Part shown: piece after piece, positions 17,325-25,905 of the stretch | Position numbering within the stretch: position 1 is the stretch's first letter | Layout of the letters: each line of letters starts with the position of its first letter | Assembly (NCBI GenBank): GCA_039916305.1 | Contig: JBDSLR010000024.1 | Location: 62,001 to 126,000 of the forward strand | Length of the DNA: 64,000 nucleotides | DNA from: JACMLD01 sp039916305 | GTDB lineage: Bacteria; Bacteroidota; Bacteroidia; Chitinophagales; Chitinophagaceae | Reading direction: 5' to 3' | The notes under the pieces: generated by a model | The model's database searches: none | What the model was told of the DNA's origin: nothing | Seen by the model: only the letters and a program-made list of their open reading frames with translations | Position numbers and translations under genes: made by a program

Positions 17325-18389
17325 TTAATCATGCAAAGCAGTTGCAATGCGGTTAAGGCGTACGATTTTCTCTTTTGCCTTTTTCTGTATATCCGCGTCT
17401 TCAGATTTTGCCAGACTGCCCAACATCGATAAAGATTCTGACAATAATTCTTTACGCTGCCGCGCATTAGAAATAATCTGCTGCGCATCAGCCCTCGCGA
17501 GGTTGCAGTCAATTCTTGCAAAATATAGATCAGCGTTCAGGTCATGCACTTTTTGCTCCAATACGTTTATTTTCTTTTCTGCAACGGTATTTGTATTGTC
17601 AACCAGTACTGATGCGTTTTTTTTAAATTCAATTACCTGCGTAGCCAACGTACTATTATCAGCCTTCAGGCCATTGTATTTATTTTTGAGTGCGTCATAG
17701 TCCTTTTGCTGGTCAGCAAAGGCCGTTTTCAGTAATTCATTCTCTCCTTTTTGCGCTTCATCCCCGCCACTTGTTTTTGAAACAGCAAAAGATTTATCCT
17801 GTAATGCCCTCAATGCAGTTTCCATCCTGGTAATTTCATTTTCTTTTAATGCCAGTTCATTTCGCCATTGCTGCACATCCAGTGAACCGCTGCCCGCTGT
17901 AGATTTGCCCGTTGTGATGCTTGACTGGATATTTTTTAGCGCCCGCCTTTCTTCCAGTACAGACCTGAAAGAATTAATCATGTTTTGATACATCACATTA
18001 CCAGCACCTGCACCCGTATATACTGCCGTCATCTGCTCTATACTGTCGATTGATTTCTTAAACGCCAGTTCACCATTGCCAATGGCCATGGCTGCATTGT
18101 TACGGCGGGTTGAAGACGCTGTATCGGGCAGCAACAAATATGCAACATCCTGCACTTGCAGCTTATACAGTGATGCGTGCAAAAAACTATCTGTACGCAA
18201 TACATCATTATTAGTATTTAACACCATGGCCTGCACAGCAGCGGAAGGGTCATCCTGCTTTTGATCATTAACTGAAAAACGCACCCCGAATGCAGAAAAA
18301 ATAAAGAATATTAAAATAACAGACGCTGCATACAGGCCGGCAAATGTAAGTATGCGCTTTTTCCGCGCAGTAAAATTTTTTGGTCTCAT
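17325..18389 (-). CDS. Membrane-anchored coiled-coil protein, TssO-like
   Basis: From ATG 18389 the product is 354 residues: a basic N-terminus (RPKNFTARKKR), one membrane helix (FAGLYAASVILIFFIFSAFG), then a long periplasmic coiled coil. The final part, with FARIDCNLARADAQQIISNA and QRKELLSESLSML, resembles what I recall of TssO, a subunit of the Bacteroidota (T6SSiii) secretion system, but I could not run a search. A TTG start upstream would only add eight residues. It is the last gene of a minus-strand set of barrel, TssN-like and TssO-like genes, 59 bases after the middle one. If not TssO, it is an unknown anchored coiled-coil protein. Confidence 0.6.
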   Translation of the reverse strand: MRPKNFTARKKRILTFAGLYAASVILIFFIFSAFGVRFSVNDQKQDDPSAAVQAMVLNTNNDVLRTDSFLHASLYKLQVQDVAYLLLPDTASSTRRNNAAMAIGNGELAFKKSIDSIEQMTAVYTGAGAGNVMYQNMINSFRSVLEERRALKNIQSSITTGKSTAGSGSLDVQQWRNELALKENEITRMETALRALQDKSFAVSKTSGGDEAQKGENELLKTAFADQQKDYDALKNKYNGLKADNSTLATQVIEFKKNASVLVDNTNTVAEKKINVLEQKVHDLNADLYFARIDCNLARADAQQIISNARQRKELLSESLSMLGSLAKSEDADIQKKAKEKIVRLNRIATALHD

Positions 18390-18448
18390 GACGGTACTTT
18401 TTAACCCAGGCAAGTGCCGGGTTGGTTGATTGGGTTGATGTTATTATT

Positions 18449-19264
18449 TTAACCTGCTGCGCTGATTCTCACTACCATAATCTTTGCATTGGTTTTTATA
18501 TTGTTTTCCAGTAAGCTTTTGGTAGGATTTAGATTCCTGTTATAAAAGCCACCCCATTTTTCTTCGTAAAAATGCCAGCCAAAAGGGTCTCTGCCATCAG
18601 TTGTTGCTATTACAGCCCTGCTGCCCTGCTCTGACTGGTCCTCAATGAACCGCTCAAACATTCGGCCCAACCGCAGTTTACCTGGTGTAGTTACCGGGAA
18701 TGTATGCTGTTCCATGTCGTCTGCCCTCCGCGCAATTTTCAACTGTACCTGCATGCTATTGGCAGCGGACACGGCCGTATTTCTGACCGCCGCATCAACT
18801 GCCGGCAGGTACCATACAGGATAACTTTTTACCGGTATATCCATGAATTCAATCCAGCCCTGGTAAATTAAAAACGGCAACAGGAAAGCGCCGCTGCTGG
18901 CGAAGGCCATTACCAGTTCATTATTGCCGGAAACATAATAATACACAAACAGAACCAGTGCAATTACAATAAACAACAAGCAGATAAAGGCCAATTTTGC
19001 ACCTGACAACGACAATTCTGCTAAAAAATTCCGCTTGTAAAAAAACCAAACATTAAATATGCCCATAGCTGCAAAACACATTAACTGAATAGCATTTATA
19101 ATTCTTTCAGCAGCCGGCGTTTGCAGGTTCGCCTGCAGAAAAAGGCAGAGATTGAATGAGACCACCACAAAAAACAATCCGTACAAGCCTGCTTTTTTCC
19201 TGTTTTGAAAAAGTAACTGACCAAAATGATAAAATGAGAATGATTGTTCTGCCTGCTTAATCAT
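18449..19264 (-). CDS. Polytopic membrane protein, TssN-like
   Basis: This 271-residue protein has an N-terminal membrane domain with about four or five helices (residues 25-150) and a soluble C-terminal domain. The latter contains TFPVTTPGKLRLGRMF and DPFGWHFYEEKWGGFYNRNLNP, which resemble the conserved end of TssN of Bacteroidota type VI secretion systems as I remember it. It lies between a barrel gene (61 bases upstream) and the TssO-like gene (59 bases downstream). No TssB, TssC, TssK, Hcp or ClpV gene is seen in this window, so the pair looks isolated. The identity rests on recalled motifs. Confidence 0.6.
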   Translation of the reverse strand: MIKQAEQSFSFYHFGQLLFQNRKKAGLYGLFFVVVSFNLCLFLQANLQTPAAERIINAIQLMCFAAMGIFNVWFFYKRNFLAELSLSGAKLAFICLLFIVIALVLFVYYYVSGNNELVMAFASSGAFLLPFLIYQGWIEFMDIPVKSYPVWYLPAVDAAVRNTAVSAANSMQVQLKIARRADDMEQHTFPVTTPGKLRLGRMFERFIEDQSEQGSRAVIATTDGRDPFGWHFYEEKWGGFYNRNLNPTKSLLENNIKTNAKIMVVRISAAG

Positions 19265-19325
19265 AGTATTGATATTTAATTACTGAAAGCAAATGGCCCC
19301 GCCACACACATAGCGTACCGGCTTT

Positions 19326-20309
19326 TTAAAACCTGTATACCAGGCCTGCCTGCATGCCTACATAAGTAATAGGTATGCGCTGCGTAACAGCTTTGTTTGG
19401 TTTATTGGGGTCCGGTATCCATTCGTCTGTCTGAAAGTTTTTCTCAAAATCAATTTCCTTTTCACTTACCGTAAGATTATTGACCATTTCCGTTCCGTCT
19501 ACCTTATAGCTGGTTGTCTTGCGCCTGCTCACTACAAATACAACATGCGAAAATTGTACTTCCGCAAATACCCTGATCCTTTCTGTTATTTTATATTGTG
19601 CGCCAAGGCCACCACTGAAACCGAAAGAAGGGTTTTTTATACCCCATTCATACCGCGTATCAGTATAACCAGTGGAATCTTTTGTAAAGCCCTGCCAGTT
19701 CATGGTTGATTTGGATTCCCTGGTATCATGCTCTATACTATTGGGACGAATCGTAATAACCGCACCGACCTTATTATACAAAAACCATTTTGGCCTTGAG
19801 ATAGCTTTAAATGTAATGTTTGGAGAAAATGTGAGCAGTGTAGCATCATAAGAAATAGTGTAGCGCTCTTCATAATAGCGGGATGATACCGGTCCGGTGC
19901 TAAAGGTCTGGCTAAACGAGGAATCGCGCACTTTCCGGATGGTACTCCTGAAATAATCGACGTCCAGTCCCACATTAATAAAATCATTCAGCACATACGA
20001 TATACCACCGCCTATTCTGAAACCTTCTCCCAACCCTTTCCTGGGCGCCTTGTACATTACATCTTTGGACACTACTTTATCGTCGCTCATTTTCATAACA
20101 ATACTGCTTACATCATCCGGGTAAAATTTAAAAGTAGATCCAAGGGCAATAGAATAACCTGTGTGCAGGTTGGCATAAAAACGCGGCTCGTCTTTAAGTT
20201 TTATTGAAAACATGGAATCCCTGACCACATATTTACTATACTGCCGATCCTGGGAAAACCCGGCTAGAAAAACAATGCAAACAACAGCAGTTAGCGTTAT
20301 ACGTTTCAT
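19326..20309 (-). CDS. Exported outer-membrane barrel-like protein
   Basis: This 327-residue protein starts with a signal peptide (MKRITLTAVVCIVFLAGFSQ). The mature part shows many amphipathic strands (FYANLHTGYSIALGS, EGFRIGGGISYVLNDFINVG, FGFSGGLGAQYKI) and ends in VGMQAGLVYRF, with the terminal aromatic typical of outer-membrane barrels. It opens a likely three-gene operon with the TssN- and TssO-like genes. I do not know whether it is a partner of them. The promoter should lie in the 733-base stretch upstream. Confidence 0.75.
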   Translation of the reverse strand: MKRITLTAVVCIVFLAGFSQDRQYSKYVVRDSMFSIKLKDEPRFYANLHTGYSIALGSTFKFYPDDVSSIVMKMSDDKVVSKDVMYKAPRKGLGEGFRIGGGISYVLNDFINVGLDVDYFRSTIRKVRDSSFSQTFSTGPVSSRYYEERYTISYDATLLTFSPNITFKAISRPKWFLYNKVGAVITIRPNSIEHDTRESKSTMNWQGFTKDSTGYTDTRYEWGIKNPSFGFSGGLGAQYKITERIRVFAEVQFSHVVFVVSRRKTTSYKVDGTEMVNNLTVSEKEIDFEKNFQTDEWIPDPNKPNKAVTQRIPITYVGMQAGLVYRF

Positions 20310-21042
20310 AAACGAATCAGTTTAAAAGATTAAAAACCCATTAAAGGGCGGGGAATTAAAGAATATAATCAAGGGGGGATAAAATCACGTACGGGATAAT
20401 TGTTATTTCAGATTAGCAGCCGGGAAATAAATCGAGTTTTTTTATTTTATATCCCGATGATACAAGGGGGCCCAGTATAGCCGAAAACGCCGCGGCTGGC
20501 CATCTCCGCGATTGACTATTCCAGGTGCCTGGTAATGCAAAAATTATTTTCAATACAGCACTGCAAGCGTTTTTGCGGTGTAATGCAATACCAGCATGCG
20601 TTTGACCCAGGCCTGCTATTTTTTATTTTTTTTTTGAAATGCTAAATCCGTTTTAACAAACGGGCCGTATATCAATTGAACCTGTATTGTTACAGGCCAG
20701 CAGAAATGTGAAAACCGGGTGTCTTCCGGATAAAAGCGCAGCCAGATCATTCGTCCCCTTTCTTACATACATATACGCAATTCCATAAACTTATCCAAAA
20801 CAAATCAACCTGCCCTTGAAGGCTTCGGGTGGCGGTGAGCAAGAATTTATTTCAGCAGGGCTGTAGTATTTCTGCAGGATAGCATGATTGGCGCCGTGCA
20901 TATGGCCCGCTTCCTTTAATAATAGTTTTTTTATAATATACAATAAATCCTTTCCCACTGACAAACCATGTATTATGAAATTTCCCGCGGTTCCCGGCTT
21001 TGACAACATAATTATCATTGTTAACTAATTAAACGAAACAAA
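20310..21042. other. 733-base gene-free stretch between divergent units
   Basis: This must hold the promoters of the barrel/TssN-like/TssO-like set and of the ferritin-like pair. I see only AT-rich sequence, a T-rich homopolymer near 20620-20640 and a weak inverted repeat (AGCCG ... CGGCT) near 20480. No frame on either strand has coding character. The length is unusual for this window. Confidence 0.45.
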
Positions 21043-21753
21043 ATGGCTACAATTCAATCAGAGAAAGGGTTAACAGGCGTCAATGAAAAAGACATCGCAC
21101 GCCTTTCCCGAAGAAGGTTTCTTGGTTATGCAGGCGCCGCCACTGGCTTAATAGCCGGCCTCGCAGCATGTACCAAAGCAAATGACGTATCAGCAAGAAC
21201 CGCCGCAGATGGCGTTGATCTTGGCAGTGGTGATGTGGGAATTTTAAACTATGCGTATGCGCTGGAGCAACTGGAAGCCGCCTTCTATGTAAAAGTTATT
21301 GGATCACAGTATGCCAACATGGCTTCAGCTGAAGTTTCATTAATTACAGACATCCGCGATCATGAAATAGCGCACCGTGAATTTTTTAAAACGGCCCTGG
21401 GTGGCGCAGCCATTCCATTGCTGGATTTTGACTTCAGCAGTATAGATTTTACTTCAAGGGCAAGTGTGCTGGGTACGGCCAAAGCATTTGAAGACCTCGG
21501 CGTTTCTGCCTATAATGGTGCAGGAAGATTAATCAAAAGCCCGGATTACCTGGTACTGGCTGGTAAAATTGTTTCCGTGGAAGCACGCCACGCATCTTAT
21601 ATACGTGACCTGATAGCAAAAAACAGTTTTGCGGATGATTCAATCATTGATGCAAACGGCCTTGATCTTACCAACAAGCCTTCCGTTGTTTTGCCTATCG
21701 CCCAAAAATATATTAAAACAAAATTAGACGGTAGCAACCTGCCTTTCTATTGA
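21043..21753 (+). CDS. Tat-exported ferritin-like lipoprotein, first of a pair
   Basis: The 236-residue product has a twin-arginine signal that also carries a lipobox (SRRRFLGYAG ... GLAAC), so it should be an exported lipoprotein. The rest is a four-helix ferritin-like domain (Ferritin_2 type). Metal ligands are visible in each helix: LEQLEAAFY, DHEIAHREFF (Glu-x-x-His), FEDLGVSAY and EARHASYI (Glu-x-x-His). The family occurs in desiccation- and stress-related proteins and may bind di-iron, but the reaction is unknown. It is 60 bases before a second, similar gene and both probably form an operon. Confidence 0.88.
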   Translation: MATIQSEKGLTGVNEKDIARLSRRRFLGYAGAATGLIAGLAACTKANDVSARTAADGVDLGSGDVGILNYAYALEQLEAAFYVKVIGSQYANMASAEVSLITDIRDHEIAHREFFKTALGGAAIPLLDFDFSSIDFTSRASVLGTAKAFEDLGVSAYNGAGRLIKSPDYLVLAGKIVSVEARHASYIRDLIAKNSFADDSIIDANGLDLTNKPSVVLPIAQKYIKTKLDGSNLPFY

Positions 21754-21813
21754 TAGACAGCTGAACAAACGTCATTTTTTCATCCTGATTAATTACAATT
21801 AAATCATCTTACA

Positions 21814-22656
21814 ATGAACATAACTAATATTATAAAAGAAATTGAAAAAGTTGATCCGGAAGTCTATGAGAGACTTGACACCCGCCGGTCGGCCATGAAA
21901 AGTTTTGCAAACATCAGCGGCAAACTAGCACTGGCAGCAGTACCCCTTGCTTTTGGTTCAATGTTTCAAAAAGCATATGCTGGTACAAAGGGCACAGCAG
22001 ATACAGTTACGGATATCCTGAACTATGCATTGACACTGGAATACCTGGAAGCAGAATTTTACGCTACTGGTGTAGCCACGGCTGGTCTTATACCAGCAGG
22101 CGATACATTAATGGGTATACAACTTATCTCCAAGCATGAAGGCCAGCACGTAGCTTTTCTGAAAGCTGCTATTGCTGCTGCAGGTGGTACAGCAGTTCAG
22201 TCACCCAAGTTTGATTTTACAGCCAAGGGCACATTTAGTAATGTATTCAGCAATTTTGAAACATTCCTGAGTGTTGCGCAAACATTTGAAGATACCGGTG
22301 TAAGAGCCTATAAAGGCAGGGCCGCTGAAATTGTTGGTGGTGGCGATTACCTTACTGCCGCTTTGCAGATACATTCCGTAGAAGCAAGGCACGCAGCGCA
22401 TATCCGCGGCTTAAGAAAGGCATACGGTTCCGGCGTTGGTAATGTTAAACCATGGATCACTGGTAAAATGAGTGGTATTAACAGTACTGCTGTTCAGGCC
22501 AGCTATGACGGTGAAGAGGTAACAACACAGGCCACCATATCTATTGTAAACATAAATGGCTTCAGTATTTCAGCGGACGCGGCCTCAGAAGCATTTGATG
22601 AGCCACTGAGCAAGGACCAGGTGCTTGCCATTGTTGGACCATTTATCAAACCATAA
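21814..22656 (+). CDS. Tat-exported ferritin-like protein, second of a pair
   Basis: This 280-residue protein has a TRRSAMKSFANISG twin-arginine region after a 28-residue leader and a hydrophobic stretch, without a lipobox. The ferritin-like domain carries the same ligand set as the preceding gene: LEYLEAEFY, KHEGQHVAFL, FEDTGVRAY and EARHAAHI. A longer C-terminal tail distinguishes it. The two look like ancient paralogues made as a pair. A strong terminator follows 20 bases after the stop, so the operon ends here. Confidence 0.88.
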   Translation: MNITNIIKEIEKVDPEVYERLDTRRSAMKSFANISGKLALAAVPLAFGSMFQKAYAGTKGTADTVTDILNYALTLEYLEAEFYATGVATAGLIPAGDTLMGIQLISKHEGQHVAFLKAAIAAAGGTAVQSPKFDFTAKGTFSNVFSNFETFLSVAQTFEDTGVRAYKGRAAEIVGGGDYLTAALQIHSVEARHAAHIRGLRKAYGSGVGNVKPWITGKMSGINSTAVQASYDGEEVTTQATISIVNINGFSISADAASEAFDEPLSKDQVLAIVGPFIKP

Positions 22657-22676
22657 TTATAACCGCAGGACAAAAT

Positions 22677-22713
22677 AAAGAAGCTGTTTTCACTTTGCAA
22701 AACAGCTTCTTTT
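22677..22713 (+). terminator. Terminator of the ferritin-like pair
   Basis: AAAGAAGCTGTTTT pairs perfectly with AAAACAGCTTCTTT across an 8-base loop, and T residues follow. It ends the two-gene operon. Confidence 0.88.
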
Positions 22714-22800
22714 ATCTTTTAAATATGCTGGTGTAAAAATGCTGTTGCTGTATAAATTAATAAAGCTACTAACATAAAAATAACTGCCATGCTTACAATG

Positions 22801-23622
22801 ATGAGAAAATTTACTGCAATACTGGTATTGATTGTTGTAATTGCCGGTTGTAAAAAAGATGCAGCAGTTATGGTTTCCCCGCCGAACAACGATATCGTAG
22901 AAACCACACCGCCCTACCAGAAGCCTTATACCGTAAATATTAACCAGTATATCGGGGGTTACTATGAAGCACTGCCCAATCATTACCAGGTGACCACAAA
23001 AAAATATCCCCTGCTTATTTTTTTACATGGCGGTGGTCAGACGGGTGATGGTAATAAAGACCTGCCACTTGTGCTAAACGATGGCGTTGCCAAATTCATC
23101 AACGACCGCAAATTCCCCGCTAATTTTTCTGTAAAAGGGAATAATTTCTCATTTATCGTATTGTCTCCCCAATTCCGTGGTTATCCTCCTGACTCAATGG
23201 TGCTTTCTTTTATCAATTACGCGTTAAAAAATTACCGGGTTGATACATCACGTATATATTTGTCGGGCCTTAGTATGGGTGGCGTATTAACCACTGAGAT
23301 GGCCGGCAGGTATACATCCACGTTTGCAGCAGTAGCGCCTGTATCCGGAGAAAGTTTTGGCAGTGACAAAGATTTCAATGCTTCCGGAATAGCACGCGGC
23401 AATCTTCCGCTGTGGGCTTTTCACAATGCAGATGACCCTACTATTGCTTCTTCCGTAGCAACTGATTTTGTTAACCTTATAAAAAGTTATAGCCCCGGCA
23501 TTGCACCCAAACTTACCTTGTTCCAGGCATACGGCCACGATGCGTGGACGCAAGCCCTTAATCCGCTGTATAAGGAAAATAACCTGAACGTGTATGAATG
23601 GATGCTTCAGTATAAACGGTAA
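22801..23622 (+). CDS. Esterase/phospholipase-like lipoprotein
   Basis: From ATG 22801 the product is 273 residues with a lipoprotein signal (MRKFTAILVLIVVIAGC). It is an alpha/beta hydrolase: LLIFLHGGGQTGDG gives the oxyanion side, YLSGLSMGGV is the nucleophile elbow, and a late AYGHDAW carries the catalytic His with an Asp in AFHNADDPT. It resembles carboxylesterases and dienelactone-hydrolase-type enzymes. The substrate is not evident. Two in-frame ATGs at 22789 and 22798 would only add residues before the signal. It is transcribed alone. Confidence 0.87.
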   Translation: MRKFTAILVLIVVIAGCKKDAAVMVSPPNNDIVETTPPYQKPYTVNINQYIGGYYEALPNHYQVTTKKYPLLIFLHGGGQTGDGNKDLPLVLNDGVAKFINDRKFPANFSVKGNNFSFIVLSPQFRGYPPDSMVLSFINYALKNYRVDTSRIYLSGLSMGGVLTTEMAGRYTSTFAAVAPVSGESFGSDKDFNASGIARGNLPLWAFHNADDPTIASSVATDFVNLIKSYSPGIAPKLTLFQAYGHDAWTQALNPLYKENNLNVYEWMLQYKR

Positions 23623-23876
23623 CCCGCGTAAATAGTCATCATCTCCCTATATCCGGCAGGCAGGCTTTAAATACTGTCCGTTGTATGTATTTACAATATC
23701 CTCTCCAAGGGGCTTATTTTCTACAATTGTTTACTAAACTGTAGCTTTCACTACACCTTTATTTTAGTTGTTTTTTATTTATGGGGCGCTATTTGCCGCC
23801 CTTTCGCCTAACTGGGTTATTGCCACAGAGAGTGGCAAGACTTTTGAAAAACAGTACTGAAATAAAATTGTAGAGT

Positions 23877-24578
23877 ATGAAACAGAAATTTCTCGCTTTT
23901 GGAACAGTTGCAATGTTAAGTGCTGCTATTTCTTACGGTCAAACTGCGCCAAAGCCATCCTTGTATGTAAAAGGCGGTCTTAACCTCGCTAATATTACTA
24001 TTAACAAAAGTGGTGATTTGGATGAAGGAAAAGGTATTGCATCTTTCCATGCAGGCCTGGTGGCCGATCTGCCAATAGGCAACTATTTTGCTATTCAGCC
24101 AGGTGTGCTTTTTACAGGAAAGGGCGCTAAGTTAGAATCAGGCAATGTGTCTGGTAATAATTGGTACCGCGCAACTACCCGTCCCTACTACATCGAAATT
24201 CCGGTAAACGCAGTTATTAAATTACCCCTGGGCGATCAATCCAGCTTTTTTGTAGGTGCCGGACCTTATTTGGGTATTGGTATTGCAGGCAAAAATAAGG
24301 TTGAAGGAAAAGTATTAGGCGCTTCGTTCAGTCGTTCCGAAACTATCAAATTCTCTGACGACGATCCATTTACGGGCACAGAAGAAGGTGGAGGATATAA
24401 TATAATGAGAAGGTTTGATTATGGCGTAAATGCAACTATTGGTGTGCAGTCAAAATTTGCCCTGTTCTCTGTTAATTACGGTCTTGGTCTTGCCAAACTA
24501 CAGTCAGGAACCAGCAGTTCAGATGATGAATTAAACAAACACAGGGTATTAAGTTTTAGTGTAGGGTTCAGGCTATAA
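23877..24578 (+). CDS. Porin-type outer-membrane beta-barrel protein
   Basis: This 233-residue protein has a signal peptide ending in SYGQ and then a barrel of the Bacteroidota OMP_b-brl_2 type. The opening LYVKGGLNLANITI, the loop ASFHAGLVADLPIGNYFAIQ, PGVLFTGKGA and the closing VLSFSVGFRL match that family. It should sit in the outer membrane; the cargo is unknown. A terminator starts about 45 bases after the stop. It is convergent with the small cassette at 24670-24830. Confidence 0.85.
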   Translation: MKQKFLAFGTVAMLSAAISYGQTAPKPSLYVKGGLNLANITINKSGDLDEGKGIASFHAGLVADLPIGNYFAIQPGVLFTGKGAKLESGNVSGNNWYRATTRPYYIEIPVNAVIKLPLGDQSSFFVGAGPYLGIGIAGKNKVEGKVLGASFSRSETIKFSDDDPFTGTEEGGGYNIMRRFDYGVNATIGVQSKFALFSVNYGLGLAKLQSGTSSSDDELNKHRVLSFSVGFRL

Positions 24579-24622
24579 AATTCCAAGCAGCAAAATACAA
24601 GATCAGCAGCAACAATGGAAAG

Positions 24623-24651
24623 TAGTCACTATTTATAGTGGCTATTTTTTT
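24623..24651 (+). terminator. Terminator of the porin-type gene
   Basis: TAGTCACTA and TAGTGGCTA pair across the tetraloop TTTA with one G-T pair, and seven T follow. The position after the porin gene supports the assignment. Confidence 0.85.
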
Positions 24652-24669
24652 GCGCTGGTCTAAATAAAT

Positions 24670-24698
24670 AAAAAAGCCACTGAATCAGATTCAGTGGC
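24670..24698 (-). terminator. Terminator of the mini-ORF/small RNA cassette
   Basis: GCCACTGAAT and ATTCAGTGGC form a perfect 10-bp stem with a 3-base loop. On the minus strand, six T follow. No annotated minus-strand gene lies upstream other than the 15-codon ORF, so this hairpin defines the end of a separate short transcript. Confidence 0.8.
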
Positions 24699-24699
24699 C

Positions 24700-24719
24700 C
24701 TGACTTCTTTATAAGTCAG
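24700..24719 (-). repeat. Second hairpin of the cassette
   Basis: CTGACTT and AAGTCAG pair perfectly across a 6-base loop, two bases upstream (minus strand) of the terminator hairpin. Two stacked hairpins are unusual for a plain terminator. Confidence 0.7.
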
Positions 24720-24746
24720 CAGATTATTTTTACGGATACAGCCCGG

Positions 24747-24794
24747 CTACGCGATAATAACCGAAGGCTTCCATGATTTATCTGTTGATTGCAT
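24747..24794 (-). CDS. 15-residue SD-led mini-ORF (leader peptide or sRNA-encoded peptide)
   Basis: AAGGAGGT lies five bases before the ATG at 24794, a near-perfect Shine-Dalgarno in a genome that otherwise hardly uses one. The frame MQSTDKSWKPSVIIA ends in TAG. A second, overlapping 14-codon frame (MEAFGYYRVAGLYP) starts at an internal ATG without an SD. Downstream hairpins end the transcript about 145 bases from a likely start near 24815. I do not recognise the peptide; it could be a leader peptide with no downstream gene, a functional small protein, or part of an sRNA. Coding status is unproven. Confidence 0.45.
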   Translation of the reverse strand: MQSTDKSWKPSVIIA

Positions 24795-24930
24795 GAATAC
24801 CTCCTTTTTTTTGGTGAATCCTAAAGTTAGTACAGCAGCTTCATAAAAAAAACCAAATTCTTATTTCCACAAGGTTTATGTCAACACCCTGTGGATAAAT
24901 CTGCCTGTCCGGCTGTAACGTACCTGTTGT

Positions 24931-25905
24931 ATGCACAGCCTATATAACAGGATTATGTTATTTTTTGTGGTAATAATAGCCAGCACTGCCGCGGGCGCGC
25001 AGGTAATTGAACCAGCCTCTGCTTTTAAAACTATCCATAACAGCAGCTACCTGCGCTTCTATTACGACAATGATTTTTTTACGAAAACAGATCAGTATTA
25101 TACTCAGGGTATTACCGTAGAATATGTACATCCCTCGCTTAAAAAATGGCCTGTTTCAAAAATATTGATCCGACCCGCAGGCAGCAACCTGCAAAATGGT
25201 ATCTCCTATAATCTTTTTGGCTATACACCTACCAGCATTGGCAGCAATGAAATTTTGTATGGTGACAGACCATTTGCATCTGCGATGTCGCTGAAATTTT
25301 TTAATATTGCTTCCGACAGCGTACGCAGACGGCGCATCAGCTCCTCCATTAGCATTGGTGTTATCGGGCCTGCGGCGCAGGGCGAAGAAGTACAAACCGG
25401 CATCCACCGATGGCTTAAAAATATTCTTCCCCTGGGATGGCAATACCAGGTTAGAAATGATGTAATTGTAAATTATCAGGTTAGTTATGAAAAAAATGTG
25501 GCGGACCTTAACCATGCATTCCTTTTAAATACTACTGCGGAAGCAAGGATTGGTACACTGCACGATAAACTAAGCGCCGGTTTTAATTTCATGACCGGTC
25601 ATTTTAATGACCCTTTTGAAACAGCAACCAGAAGCAAAAAAAAAATTGAATATTATTTTTATGGACAAGGCCGCGTACATGCTATTGGCTACGACGCCAG
25701 TCTCCAGGGTGGTCTTTTCAATCATAGCAGCCCATACGTAATACCAGCGGGCGATCTCTCGAGAATTGTATTCCAGGCAGATGCCGGCATCGTGTTTAAT
25801 TTCAGAAAACTCTATTTATGTTATTCACAATCTTACCTCACCCGGGAGTTCCGAACGGGTACCCACCACCGCTGGGGCGGTATCAGTTTTGGCTGTACGC
25901 TGTAA
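24931..25905 (+). CDS. lpxR: LpxR family lipid A 3'-O-deacylase
   Basis: The 324-residue product has a signal peptide (LFFVVIIASTAAGAQ) and the family marks of LpxR, an outer-membrane enzyme that removes the 3'-acyloxyacyl group from lipid A. FYYDNDFFTKTDQYYTQG contains the Asn/Asp ligands and a Thr; YGDRPFASAM and GPAAQGEEVQTGIH supply the Ca2+ site and the catalytic His. The remaining strands end in TRE and WGGISFGCTL as expected for a 12-strand barrel. Length is as usual. It would alter the cell surface and its recognition. It is monocistronic. LpxR assignment is by family only. Confidence 0.87.
   Translation: MHSLYNRIMLFFVVIIASTAAGAQVIEPASAFKTIHNSSYLRFYYDNDFFTKTDQYYTQGITVEYVHPSLKKWPVSKILIRPAGSNLQNGISYNLFGYTPTSIGSNEILYGDRPFASAMSLKFFNIASDSVRRRRISSSISIGVIGPAAQGEEVQTGIHRWLKNILPLGWQYQVRNDVIVNYQVSYEKNVADLNHAFLLNTTAEARIGTLHDKLSAGFNFMTGHFNDPFETATRSKKKIEYYFYGQGRVHAIGYDASLQGGLFNHSSPYVIPAGDLSRIVFQADAGIVFNFRKLYLCYSQSYLTREFRTGTHHRWGGISFGCTL

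Larger units (their letters stand above)
24579..24930. other. Intergenic region with three hairpins and a mini-ORF cassette
   Basis: This region holds the porin terminator at 24623-24651 on the plus strand. A separate minus-strand unit follows, with a candidate -7 element (TAACTTTA at 24822-24829), a Shine-Dalgarno, a 15-codon frame and two hairpins, the last with a T run. The right end should hold the lpxR promoter. Confidence 0.6.

Noticed and set aside
20791..21018. A 75-codon minus-strand frame before the ferritin-like pair
   Set aside because: No conserved motif, signal or SD, and its position would interrupt the likely promoter of the ferritin-like operon.
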